A DNA stretch of 64,000 nucleotides from Pseudomonas rhodesiae (GTDB lineage Bacteria; Pseudomonadota; Gammaproteobacteria; Pseudomonadales; Pseudomonadaceae). Below the pieces are notes generated by a model. The model made no database searches and had not been told where the DNA came from. It saw only the letters and a list, made by a program, of their open reading frames with translations. Positions 1 through 8,740 of the stretch are shown here, one piece after another (within the stretch, counting starts at the first letter, position 1; each line of letters opens with the position of its first letter). The stretch is taken from assembly GCF_007858255.1 (NCBI RefSeq), contig NZ_VFEU01000014.1, positions 1 to 64,000 of the forward strand, given 5' to 3'. Position numbers and translations under genes: made by a program.

Positions 1-191
1 GGGTCCGGGTGGCGAAAACGTAAGAAATACTCGTCGAATTGATTGTTTTTTGATCATTTGGCGAGTTTAAAAGTTGCGCTAGGTGGTATGCCGGGGAAAT
101 ACATGGCTACTTCAGACCATCCCTAACCGTAAATAATGGCAAGGCGCAATCTTAATTCAACCCCTCCAAGGCGCTCAATGGAGGACAGCAC
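1..191. other. Left edge, no gene seen
   Basis: No convincing coding region is visible on either strand. In the Pseudomonas aeruginosa O5 locus the gene after wbpH is the epimerase gene wbpI, but I see no start for it here. The locus must continue outside the window, or something else is inserted. Confidence 0.4.
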
Positions 192-1298
192 TTATCTACC
201 AAGTGCTTTGTAATAATTGAGCAATTTCCACTCTTCTATCTGCCAATTATACTTGTTTTTTATAGCTAGCTGACCATTGCTTCCCATTATTCGCGCCTGC
301 TCAGGATTCTCACATAAGAAATCAATTGCACGTGCGATGGACTGGCTGTCAAGAGGATCAACACACAGGCCACATTCACTCTCGATCACAACACTACGCC
401 ACAACGGAAAATCTGAAGCGATGACGGGTACGCCCGCACTCATATACTCGAACATCTTAACCGGCAGCGCATCAATGTAATTGATGGTCGGATGAAGAGT
501 GACCAGCCCTGCCAAAGAACGCTGCAAGACGTCTCTAATGCCCTCTCTATCGAGATAACCTAAAGCGTCCACCTTCTTCCAAGCGAACATGCCTTGAGCC
601 TGCGACTCGACAGCAGGCTCTGAAAACACACCGGCCAGCAAGAGTTTGACGTCATGCGCGCTACGCCCTACCGCGTCGATAATCTCCAAGATCCCGCGAT
701 TCTTCGAAATACCGCCGACATAACAAACATTGGGACTGAGACTTTGTTGCGCTGGCACGCCATCGGTCAATTCACCCAAGATAGGAAAATTATTGATATC
801 AACAACATTCGAGTTAATTCTTAAAAACTTATCTCTGATGAAAGGCGTTGCCGCTATGACCCCGGTAAATTTGGACAAGACAATATGTTCGTACAAGTAA
901 AAAACGCGGGAAAGCACATGTCTAACCACAACGTTCATGTAAGATTTAGCTAAAATTTGCTTTGGCAGATCTTCGTGTGCATCGAAAATTACTTTTTTAT
1001 TATGACGCAGCAGCTTTCTGCCAACCGGGATCAGCTCTGGATCATGGATATGGTAAATATCGGCATCCACCAAAATTGCTCGTTGGAACACCCTTCGAGT
1101 GGTAGCGTACATCCGATTCAGTCTGCCTCTGGACCTGCCAACATCATGAATATTGATTCCGTTTTTCACTTCCTCACCCATACCATCGGCCACAACTAGC
1201 GACACTTCATATCCGGCATTTTTCAAGGACGCACACTCCTTGAAGAAAATTCGACTATCAAAACGAGGATGCGCCGATGTCAGGTGACATACTTTCAT
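192..1298 (-). CDS. wbpH: Glycosyltransferase family 4, WbpH-like
   Basis: Probable cytoplasmic glycosyltransferase that adds a sugar to the lipid-linked O-antigen unit. The 368-residue protein has the GT-B layout: an N-terminal Rossmann half beginning MKVCHLTSAHPRFDSRIFFK, an acceptor-side HIHDPELIP motif, and a C-terminal donor half with LPVKMFEYMSAGVPVIASD, the EX7E-type region that contacts the nucleotide sugar. GGAAG stands 6 bases before the ATG. It is the last gene seen in the minus-strand wb operon, 40 bases after wbpG, the same neighbour as in P. aeruginosa O5. The name rests on position as much as on sequence; donor and acceptor cannot be read from the sequence. Confidence 0.8.
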   Translation of the reverse strand: MKVCHLTSAHPRFDSRIFFKECASLKNAGYEVSLVVADGMGEEVKNGINIHDVGRSRGRLNRMYATTRRVFQRAILVDADIYHIHDPELIPVGRKLLRHNKKVIFDAHEDLPKQILAKSYMNVVVRHVLSRVFYLYEHIVLSKFTGVIAATPFIRDKFLRINSNVVDINNFPILGELTDGVPAQQSLSPNVCYVGGISKNRGILEIIDAVGRSAHDVKLLLAGVFSEPAVESQAQGMFAWKKVDALGYLDREGIRDVLQRSLAGLVTLHPTINYIDALPVKMFEYMSAGVPVIASDFPLWRSVVIESECGLCVDPLDSQSIARAIDFLCENPEQARIMGSNGQLAIKNKYNWQIEEWKLLNYYKALGR

Positions 1299-1338
1299 GA
1301 TAAAACTTCCGAACGTTGAATGTTAAAAACACGTGGCA

Positions 1339-2487
1339 TCAGGAGTACACGCTAAATCGCCGCCCCGTTAAACGAGCAATCACTCTTTGTACAAGCTTCA
1401 GAGTTCGATATCGCCCATTCCAAGTGGAAAAATCAGTATGACTATGAATCGGAGCATTCATCAGGTCATCGAACTCGGCTCTAGAGATCCTCAATTTTTT
1501 GCAAAAATAAGCAATATCGAGCTCAAGCTCATCCAAGTCATATAGTGGATCCTCGAGCTTCTCTAGCGCCGTTTCTCTGCTCATCTGACCGGAGACTATC
1601 AGGCTAGATAAGTGTGGGCGACGCTTATCGTAGCCAAATTTCTTGGGAAGATAATAATTCTGAAATAGCTTAGTAAACTGCGACTCGCCATGCTTACGGG
1701 CGTATGGCTTGTAGCCAACAGTATCCCTTAACTCTTGCAGCGCCTGCTCCTTATCGTATGGCATATAATTCAAGGGCCGCACAGTACGCATTTTTTTTAT
1801 AAACGGGTACCAAATATAATACTGAAAAAAACTGATAGTCTTATAATTTTTAAGCTTGCGGGTACCGAATTTCTTATGAATTGCCTTCAGATTAATGGCA
1901 TCCATTGCAGTCCCGTGCCACGACTCTGGAAAAACTCCTTCCGTCGCTAGATTTCCGCCAGACATCATGCAGTTAATACCATTCTTTATGGCGAAGTGAT
2001 AAAGACTCGAGAAAAATATGTGATCTTGAGGAACGTCTTGGTTAGAGATGCCGGCTCTCATGTACGCAAGATGTAAATCACGCATTTCCTCCCAATCGAC
2101 CACATGCGTGTGAAGATCATAATCGCAATGCTTGACGATGGATTCAATGTTCGCAACCGCCAGTTCACTGTTCCATCCAGCATCTACATGAACCACCAGC
2201 GGACGGAGCCCCCAGTCCTTCACCTTTATCGCCAAGTAAGAACTATCAACGCCGCCACTTAACCCCAGGACACAGTCATACTCCCTCCCCTTTCCGGCCT
2301 GTTTTATCTCTTCAATAATTTGCGCCCACTTCGCAGCCCCGGCCTCATTAGGAAACCAACTGCTCTTAGAAACCAGATCAAACTTCAAACAGTGATTACA
2401 GACACCTTCCTCACTAAAGGTAATCTCCTTATCAGAGGTATCCATTACACACTTGGTGCAGATCCTATATGTGTCATTTTGCAGCAT
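1339..2487 (-). CDS. wbpG: N-acetyl sugar amidotransferase WbpG
   Basis: Amidotransferase that, with HisH2 as glutaminase and HisF2 as ammonia channel, is known in Pseudomonas to turn an acetamido group of the UDP-uronic acid into an acetamidino group. The N-terminus carries two CxxC-type pairs (CTKC, CNHC) that probably bind zinc. A PP-loop ATP-pyrophosphatase motif, LGLSGGVDSSYLA, lies near residue 80. I chose the ATG at 2487, just before the conserved RICTKCVMDTSD start; an ATG at 2502 in the same frame is possible but has no ribosome site. Either start overlaps the end of wzy, so the two are probably translationally coupled. Confidence 0.88.
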   Translation of the reverse strand: MLQNDTYRICTKCVMDTSDKEITFSEEGVCNHCLKFDLVSKSSWFPNEAGAAKWAQIIEEIKQAGKGREYDCVLGLSGGVDSSYLAIKVKDWGLRPLVVHVDAGWNSELAVANIESIVKHCDYDLHTHVVDWEEMRDLHLAYMRAGISNQDVPQDHIFFSSLYHFAIKNGINCMMSGGNLATEGVFPESWHGTAMDAINLKAIHKKFGTRKLKNYKTISFFQYYIWYPFIKKMRTVRPLNYMPYDKEQALQELRDTVGYKPYARKHGESQFTKLFQNYYLPKKFGYDKRRPHLSSLIVSGQMSRETALEKLEDPLYDLDELELDIAYFCKKLRISRAEFDDLMNAPIHSHTDFSTWNGRYRTLKLVQRVIARLTGRRFSVYS

Positions 2488-3760
2488 AAGTACTGTCCAC
2501 ATTTCGTTTAGAGAAGATCAAGAGCGCCATCAACATACCTATTCCAGATGATAGCAACGCGGTTGTAGCGGCCTGCTCAACGACTAAGATGGAATAAGAG
2601 AAGCCAAGACATATAAAGCTAGGATTACTTTTCAATAGAAATGCAGAATCCAATATAAGAAAAACAACGCCTACCATCACGATTGTCAGAAAATAGTACG
2701 GCAGCCCTCCTGCCCCTAAACTATAGACAAATGCATTGGTATTGGCATTAAGACCTTCCATACCTAGGAAATTTTCGCCTACAAGAAGGCTGACGGGCTT
2801 ATCCTCAATCGCTCCACCCAACAGCGTCCAGGAGGTATGGTCTGAACTCATAAATTCAAAAAAAGATGACATCACCCATGGTGGAACGGTAAACGACCTA
2901 CGAATGAAATAGTCGGCTACATAAGAGTAGCCATTCAGGCTGTATTCAATAATAAATATGCAAAAAGCCCCAACCACCAGCCAATATACATATTTTATAA
3001 AAAAAACTATCTTCGCCTTGTTTGCCGCCACTCCCAGAAGAGCAGCCACACCGATAGCTAACAGAGGCGCCTTAACTCCCAACAAGTAAAAAAATGTCAA
3101 CCAGCACAACATTGGCACTATCATTAGCCAGTGTTTTTTCTTCCAGCATGCCCAGAAAGCAATAAAAGGCGAAACGCCATTAATGATTGCAGAACTGATA
3201 TAGGAAAAGAGAGAGCCTGAAATAAATATCTCCCGCCCCTCCAACCTGCGCTCATACACACTAGAGAAGTCAAAGCCTGCAGAGGCGGTCGGGTTAGATA
3301 ACGCAACGGCAATACCGACCGCGACAAGAGAACAAAGAATAAAGATCACACTACCTTGAGTTAGAATTCCAGGCACCCGGATGACTGGCATGCTAATGAC
3401 CATTAGCTTGACGATCAAAAGAGGTAGCACCAATACCGAGAAAAGCATGAAAAACTCTTCAATCGCTACATTTCCGCGTACGGAACTTAACATCACATAA
3501 GGGAGTAAAACAAAAAAACCATATAGGAACGAAAAAAAATCAGAGGGCCTGATAATTTTCTTAGGTAATAGTACACCGAGCAAGATTACCCCGCACAGGA
3601 CGCGGAACATGTAGGCCATATCCGCATCTATATGTGTATAGCCTATATATTCATTATCCTGCTGCAGCTGCAGGACGTACGAAATCATTATAAACAACCC
3701 AATGGTTCCCAACACCATTGAGTTAATTATGCTTGCTTTGATCAAACGCCCATTGCCCAT
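2474..3760 (-). CDS. wzy: Putative O-antigen polymerase Wzy
   Basis: Integral membrane protein of 428 residues with about 10-12 hydrophobic segments and one larger loop after the middle (about residues 270-330), the layout of O-antigen polymerases, which join flipped repeat units at the periplasmic face. Wzy proteins share little sequence, so the call rests on topology and on the locus containing wzx and wzz but no other polymerase candidate. It begins one base after the end of hisF2 and overlaps the start of wbpG. In P. aeruginosa O5 wzy lies before wzx; here it lies after hisF2. Confidence 0.65.
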   Translation of the reverse strand: MGNGRLIKASIINSMVLGTIGLFIMISYVLQLQQDNEYIGYTHIDADMAYMFRVLCGVILLGVLLPKKIIRPSDFFSFLYGFFVLLPYVMLSSVRGNVAIEEFFMLFSVLVLPLLIVKLMVISMPVIRVPGILTQGSVIFILCSLVAVGIAVALSNPTASAGFDFSSVYERRLEGREIFISGSLFSYISSAIINGVSPFIAFWACWKKKHWLMIVPMLCWLTFFYLLGVKAPLLAIGVAALLGVAANKAKIVFFIKYVYWLVVGAFCIFIIEYSLNGYSYVADYFIRRSFTVPPWVMSSFFEFMSSDHTSWTLLGGAIEDKPVSLLVGENFLGMEGLNANTNAFVYSLGAGGLPYYFLTIVMVGVVFLILDSAFLLKSNPSFICLGFSYSILVVEQAATTALLSSGIGMLMALLIFSKRNVDSTYAAK

Positions 3761-3761
3761 A

Positions 3762-4508
3762 CTATAACTGAATGCTTTTAGGGTAATTGATTAGGACCGC
3801 GCGATGCTTACCGTGAAAAACAAACATACTACCCGCCGCCGCCCCCGAGACATGCCCTTCTTGAATGACACTCGCTAGATCTTCGATAGACCCTGCACCT
3901 CCACACGCGACCACGGGAACATTAACTCTACTGGTGGTACGCAAAATAGGGCTTAAGTCATAACCGCTCATCGTGCCGTCTCGATCAATATTATTTATAA
4001 AAATTTCGCCGACGCCCTCGGATACCAAATGGTCGATGTGCTCGTCCAAGCCGCACTTCACTTCGACCGTTGAAGACCTCACATAGACTTTATAGGTACC
4101 GAATATATTTCTCTTAATATCTACAGCACCTACAATCGCCTGGCTTCCAAATATATCTGCAGCCTTCCTTATAAGCCCTTTTGACTCAACCGATGCAGTA
4201 TTTATTACTACTTTTTCAATACCCAACCTGATCAACTGCCTGACTTGGGAAATAGTCCTAATGCCTCCCCCATATGCCAGAGGCATAAAGGCCTCCCCCG
4301 CTATCTCCTCAATCAACTGATAATTGGGCTCGACTTGATTTTTCGATGCATCGATATCAAGAACAACAATCTCATCCGCTTCCTTGTCACTAAAAATTCT
4401 GACAGCATTAACAGGATCGCCGATATACCTTGAATCCTTGAATTTTTTGGTTTTTACCAAGCCATTGCCGCTTATCAGCAAACAAGGAATTATGCGTGGG
4501 CGGTGCAT
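3762..4508 (-). CDS. hisF2: HisF-like subunit for O-antigen amidotransfer
   Basis: A 248-residue (beta/alpha)8-barrel protein of the HisF family. It keeps the motifs PCLLISGNGLVKT, VVLDIDASK, AYGGGIRT, the second catalytic aspartate region FINNIDRDGTMSGYD, and VVACGGAGS. In histidine synthesis HisF forms imidazole glycerol phosphate; the copy in an O-antigen locus instead is known to channel ammonia from HisH2 to WbpG. It starts directly after the stop of hisH2. The locus context, with wbpG nearby and no other his genes, marks it as the LPS paralog. Confidence 0.88.
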   Translation of the reverse strand: MHRPRIIPCLLISGNGLVKTKKFKDSRYIGDPVNAVRIFSDKEADEIVVLDIDASKNQVEPNYQLIEEIAGEAFMPLAYGGGIRTISQVRQLIRLGIEKVVINTASVESKGLIRKAADIFGSQAIVGAVDIKRNIFGTYKVYVRSSTVEVKCGLDEHIDHLVSEGVGEIFINNIDRDGTMSGYDLSPILRTTSRVNVPVVACGGAGSIEDLASVIQEGHVSGAAAGSMFVFHGKHRAVLINYPKSIQL

Positions 4509-5123
4509 TTATAGTCCTCGCGCAAAAGAATTTAAAAGGCGCTTGCCAAAGCGATGACTTTTTTCAGGATGAAACTGGACGCCGCATATATTCCCCTGTG
4601 CAACACCAGCCGCGAACTCTAGACCATACTTCGCAGTCAATATAACATTGCGTGGGTCGGCAGGTTGCATAAAATAGCTGTGCACGAAATAGAATCGGGC
4701 ATCGCTCTCAATATCATCCGTCAAATAGTGTCGTACGCCAGCGCACGCAAATACGTCATTCCAACCCATGTGAGGTACGCGTAAACCTTCTATTTCGGGA
4801 AATTTTTTCACTTCCATATCGAGCCATCCAAGACCAGCTTCATTTCCTTCAGAGCTACTCTTGCCCAGCATCTGGGCGCCCACGCAGATCCCCAAGAGTG
4901 GAGTATGTTGCCCCAATACCTTGCCTTCCAACAGACCAATCAGACCACTGGCTTTTAAATTTTTCATGCAGGCATCAAACGAGCCATTACCAGGCAGAAT
5001 GATTTTACTTGCCTTCTCAATTTCCTGCGCATCTGAGGTGATCAGCGATCGAATACCCAAACGCATCAACATGTTCGATACAGCGGCCACATTGCCTATA
5101 TCGTAATCGACAATAACAATCAT
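4509..5123 (-). CDS. hisH2: HisH-like glutaminase for O-antigen amidotransfer
   Basis: Class I glutamine amidotransferase of 204 residues that releases ammonia from glutamine. The nucleophile cysteine is in LLGICVGAQMLG (near residue 80) and the His-Glu pair is in QFHPEKSHRFG near the C-terminus; the oxyanion-site glycines are in LPGNGSFD. The start overlaps the end of wzx by four bases (ATGA). It is the partner of HisF2 and supplies WbpG. Confidence 0.88.
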   Translation of the reverse strand: MIVIVDYDIGNVAAVSNMLMRLGIRSLITSDAQEIEKASKIILPGNGSFDACMKNLKASGLIGLLEGKVLGQHTPLLGICVGAQMLGKSSSEGNEAGLGWLDMEVKKFPEIEGLRVPHMGWNDVFACAGVRHYLTDDIESDARFYFVHSYFMQPADPRNVILTAKYGLEFAAGVAQGNICGVQFHPEKSHRFGKRLLNSFARGL

Positions 5124-6367
5124 TTTTTCTCACCCAAGCTGAAATGATACGACATGGCTATGTAAACGAAATACAAAGCAGCATATCCAGCACTGTAAAT
5201 CTTCAACGCCGTCGCGTAATTCTGAAAGACGCTCAACGCAGTCACAGTCATCGCCAGTAGAGCCAACTGCCACATCAAATCAAGATTTTGCTTACCAGCG
5301 ATGTAAACCATATAGCTCAGAGGACTGGCAATAAATGCCAACGCAAAGTAGGGCAACATCCAAGTAGCGATGGTTCCAGAGAAACGCCACTTCTCGCCAA
5401 AAAACACAACAAAAAGCGACTCACTCAAAAATAACATAGCTACGACAAATACTAATGAACCAACGGACAACACCTTAAGCGTGCGAATATACATATCGCT
5501 GCACTCTCCATATTGCCGATAGTGGGAAGCGGCGTGCCGTTTGAAAACGTCCAGCACCGACTTCCCCAACAGGCCAAGCGGAGCGCCTAGAATCCGCAAT
5601 GTCATGGCCAGCAACCCAGCCACCTCAGCCCCATATCGATGCGCCACAATGATAATGGGCAACTGCGCAGCTGCGGAATTTATCGCATCCGCAGGTAGCG
5701 AAAATTGTGGAAACCTACGCTGACGGGACCAAAACTCTTTGATTGTTTTTACTTTAGTTGCATCCTGACCAGGGACACGAAGCGGCATGAGCTTCATGGC
5801 GATGCCACAAGCAATCAGTCCGCCAAGAAAATAGCCAACACCGAGCGTTGTGGCGCTTGGCTGAATCCAGCCCAACCCAATTTGTAAAAGGGTGATCGCC
5901 GATGCGCTGCAGATTCTCATTCTCGAAAGCTGGCCATAATTGCCTTCTGCGGCCGCCCAAGATTGCCAAGTCTGGAGAACGCCAATAGTGAGGGCAGTAG
6001 GGACGGCACATAGTAGTAACGTAATGGAAATACTCTGAGTGATTGCCGGGAACGCATATGACAGTACCAAAATCGCAAACATCAAACCGAAAGCGACCAT
6101 AAGTGACGTGACCAGCACTGCATAGGCAGCATGACCTCGGGGTTCCCCGTCCTGCTCGATAGCCAGTGCGGTCTCAAACCTGCCGGTTACGAGTACGCCC
6201 AAAAAGACCACACCGCCCAACCACGAAGCAAAAACACCAAACTCACCGGGCGAATAGAGCCTCGCGATGACCAAAGCACCTAGAATGGGGATGATTTGGG
6301 CAATCGCCGACCCGGTCAGTACCGAGGCTATACTTCTCCAATAATCACTCTTTAAGATGAGCCTCAT
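5120..6367 (-). CDS. wzx: O-unit flippase Wzx
   Basis: Polytopic membrane protein of the polysaccharide transporter (MATE-like) superfamily that flips undecaprenyl-linked O-units to the periplasmic face. About 12 membrane segments are visible, with the family N-terminus SVLTGSAIAQIIPILGALVI followed by ARLYSPGEFGVFASW. I chose the ATG at 6367 (MRLILKSDYW); an in-frame TTG at 6400 would add 11 residues, and neither has a strong ribosome site. It is followed by hisH2 with a four-base overlap. Confidence 0.82.
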   Translation of the reverse strand: MRLILKSDYWRSIASVLTGSAIAQIIPILGALVIARLYSPGEFGVFASWLGGVVFLGVLVTGRFETALAIEQDGEPRGHAAYAVLVTSLMVAFGLMFAILVLSYAFPAITQSISITLLLCAVPTALTIGVLQTWQSWAAAEGNYGQLSRMRICSASAITLLQIGLGWIQPSATTLGVGYFLGGLIACGIAMKLMPLRVPGQDATKVKTIKEFWSRQRRFPQFSLPADAINSAAAQLPIIIVAHRYGAEVAGLLAMTLRILGAPLGLLGKSVLDVFKRHAASHYRQYGECSDMYIRTLKVLSVGSLVFVVAMLFLSESLFVVFFGEKWRFSGTIATWMLPYFALAFIASPLSYMVYIAGKQNLDLMWQLALLAMTVTALSVFQNYATALKIYSAGYAALYFVYIAMSYHFSLGEKK

Positions 6368-6504
6368 TAAAAAATATTCACTGTTGTATGTGTTGGACAA
6401 TTAAGATCTGTTTGAGGGGCTGCGCCTTAATTCGACGTGTGTCCGGCAGTTTTTCATCCGCCACCAACACTATCACCATAAAAAGGCGCCTGCTCATGCC
6501 GACA

Positions 6505-7587
6505 TTAGCTAATGGCTACTTCGACGATTTTCTTTTGATCCTCCACACTCAAGTATGGCCCCATCGGCAAGCTAATTACCTGATCGGCAATAAGATCACC
6601 CACTGGCAACTTTGCATCAGGGTCAGCAACTGCTGGTTGCTTGTTCAGAGGAATCGGATAGTGAACTGCCGTAGGAATTCCAACGTCACTGAGTTTTTTC
6701 TGCAATTCCTCTCGATTCTCGACCAGCAAGGTATATTGCGCCCACGCACTCGAATTGTAGGATTCGACAAAGGGAGGTGAAAACTTACCGGACGCTTTGA
6801 ATAAATCATTGTATCTGCCAGCCACCTCCTCACGACGCTCCAACTCGTCAGAGAAAATCTTTAACTTTGGCAGTAAAATGGATGCTTGAAGAGTATCCAA
6901 ACGGCTGTTCACACCTACTCTAATGTGATGGTAGCGCCTATCCTGTCCATGCCTGGCAATCTGTCGAATGATAGTTGCTAGACTATCGTCATTGGTAAAG
7001 ATCGCGCCGCCATCGCCATAGCAGCCCAGAGGCTTACTAGGGAAAAAGCTTGTGCACGCAACCTTGCTCAGGTTGCAGGAGCGTCGACCTTTGTAAATAG
7101 CACCAAAGCTTTGCGCCGCGTCTTCAACAACAGGGATGCCATACTTCTCGGCGACTGAGTTAATCGAGTCAAAGTCAGCGCATTGGCCATAAAGCGATAC
7201 AGGAATGATAGCTTTCGTGCGGGTCGTGATCGCAGCAGAGAGCAACGCAGGATCGAGGTTATACGTTTTTGCGTCGACATCGATATACACAGGCTTTGCG
7301 CCAAGCAGTGCCACCGTTTCCGCCGTAGCAATATAGGTGAACCCTGGGGTGATTACTTCGTCCCCCGGGCCTACCCCCAGCGCCATCAAAACGATCTGCA
7401 GCGCATCTGTTCCATTTGCACAGGTAATACAGTATTTAACGCCAACGAATTCTTTCAGCCGATCTTCTAACTCATAAACTTCTGGGCCGAGTATATACTG
7501 GCCATGAGCCAGGACTTTTTGTATACCCGAATCTATTTCATCTTTTATTCTGGCTTGCTGAGTTTTTAGATCAATGAATTCAATCAT
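6505..7587 (-). CDS. wbpE: UDP-3-keto-GlcNAcA 3-aminotransferase WbpE
   Basis: PLP-dependent sugar aminotransferase (DegT/DnrJ/EryC1/StrS family, 360 residues) that aminates C-3 of the 3-keto sugar made by WbpB. The cofactor lysine is in SFFPSKPLGCYGDGG, with upstream VEDAAQSFGA providing the conserved Asp and Gln. GTDALQ near residue 60 binds the phosphate. Its ATG directly follows the stop codon of wbpD. The order wbpD-wbpE is reversed compared with the wbpE-wbpD order of P. aeruginosa O5. Confidence 0.92.
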   Translation of the reverse strand: MIEFIDLKTQQARIKDEIDSGIQKVLAHGQYILGPEVYELEDRLKEFVGVKYCITCANGTDALQIVLMALGVGPGDEVITPGFTYIATAETVALLGAKPVYIDVDAKTYNLDPALLSAAITTRTKAIIPVSLYGQCADFDSINSVAEKYGIPVVEDAAQSFGAIYKGRRSCNLSKVACTSFFPSKPLGCYGDGGAIFTNDDSLATIIRQIARHGQDRRYHHIRVGVNSRLDTLQASILLPKLKIFSDELERREEVAGRYNDLFKASGKFSPPFVESYNSSAWAQYTLLVENREELQKKLSDVGIPTAVHYPIPLNKQPAVADPDAKLPVGDLIADQVISLPMGPYLSVEDQKKIVEVAIS

Positions 7588-8169
7588 TTAAGCGTCCATT
7601 TTTTTTAGTTCATTTTGACACAACACATACACCGCGGCTGTATGCTGACATTTCACCGCCCCTTCCCCATTTAACGGAAGGTCAAGTTGCTCGCCAAACT
7701 CACTCATCCAGCCAATCTGCTTAGCAGGCACGCCGACCACTAAAGCATATGCCGGCACATCTCTATTTACCACAGCACCCGCACCAACAAAAGCGTAACG
7801 CCCAACTGTAGTACCACACACTATCGTGCAGTTAGCGCCAAGCGTCGCACCTTTCTGTATAAGCGTATTACGGTACTCATCTTTTCGCTGAATCAGTGAT
7901 CGGGGGTTATAGACATTTGTAAACACCATACTAGGACCACAAAACACCCCCTCTTCTAATGTAACATTATCGTACACCGAAACATTGTTTTGAACCTTGC
8001 ATCGGTCGCCAATGACGACTTTATTACCAACGAAGACGTTTTGCCCGAGAGAAACTTCCTCACCGATTACGGCGCCGCTACATACGTGTACAAAATGCCA
8101 AACTCGGGATCCACGCCCGATACTAGCCCCGTCATCAACAATCGCACTTGGATGTACCGTATAATCCAT
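7588..8169 (-). CDS. wbpD: UDP-3-amino-GlcNAcA N-acetyltransferase WbpD
   Basis: Left-handed beta-helix acetyltransferase that acetylates the 3-amino group, giving UDP-GlcNAc(3NAc)A. Hexapeptide repeats run through most of the protein (IGRGSRVWHFVHV, SLGQNVFVGNKVVIGDRCKV, GATLGANCTIVCGTTVGRYAFV). I chose the ATG at 8169 (MDYTVHPSAIVDDG), which has GAGGG five to six bases upstream and matches the family N-terminus; an in-frame ATG at 8208 would add 13 residues unlike the family. Length from this start is 193 residues, normal for WbpD. Confidence 0.92.
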   Translation of the reverse strand: MDYTVHPSAIVDDGASIGRGSRVWHFVHVCSGAVIGEEVSLGQNVFVGNKVVIGDRCKVQNNVSVYDNVTLEEGVFCGPSMVFTNVYNPRSLIQRKDEYRNTLIQKGATLGANCTIVCGTTVGRYAFVGAGAVVNRDVPAYALVVGVPAKQIGWMSEFGEQLDLPLNGEGAVKCQHTAAVYVLCQNELKKMDA

Positions 8170-8208
8170 TTCGCCCTCATCATTAACATACAAAAGCAAC
8201 ACATCCAA

Positions 8209-8740
8209 AAAATAGCTTAACTATTAATATCCGACAGATCAAACTATCGAATCTCAGCTATTCATTTCAACTCACAATCCAGTACCCCAACCAACTGCTG
8301 CTCAATAAAAAATTCGTGCCCCGCATCAGCAGGAAAAATGCAAACGCTCGGTTGGCAATTCATCATAGCCGTCCCAAGAGATAGGAATCCCCACGAGCGA
8401 CTCTCAGCGTGGAAATATTTGCGCCCATTACACACCGCAGACACCCTGGAGTTTGCATTTTCCCGCTTACATTTATCGCCATGTAAAAACGGAAAATAAT
8501 CAGCTACTCCTATAAAAATCATACGTTTGTGAAAATATTTTCAATTGGGCTTATCGCTTCTGGCGTGAAATTAGTCCGCACGGGGGATGCACACACAATA
8601 ATCGTGCCTCCCCCCGCTATCAAGCAGCTTGAATGAAAAATATCGGCGCAAAATCAATTCCCGTTTGCGGCGCGCAGTGAACTGAGAGGCCACCATCACC
8701 TGGCAGAACTACCACGAATGGTACATGATGGCGGTCAGTC
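8209..8740. other. 532-base gap inside the O-antigen operon
   Basis: There is no recognisable gene between wbpD and the acyltransferase. The only open frame of note is an 86-codon minus-strand frame at 8262-8522, listed separately. Most other genes of this operon are packed tightly, so this looks like a scar of gene loss or insertion. Confidence 0.5.
8262..8522 (-). CDS. Doubtful 86-residue open frame
   Basis: I do not recognise this product. The frame starts MIFIGVADYF and ends GVLDCELK; it is unusually rich in Cys (5) and has no signal peptide or membrane segment. It lies in the only large gap of the wb operon and points the same way as its neighbours. It may be the remnant of a lost O-antigen gene or pure chance. 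Confidence 0.2.
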   Translation of the reverse strand: MIFIGVADYFPFLHGDKCKRENANSRVSAVCNGRKYFHAESRSWGFLSLGTAMMNCQPSVCIFPADAGHEFFIEQQLVGVLDCELK

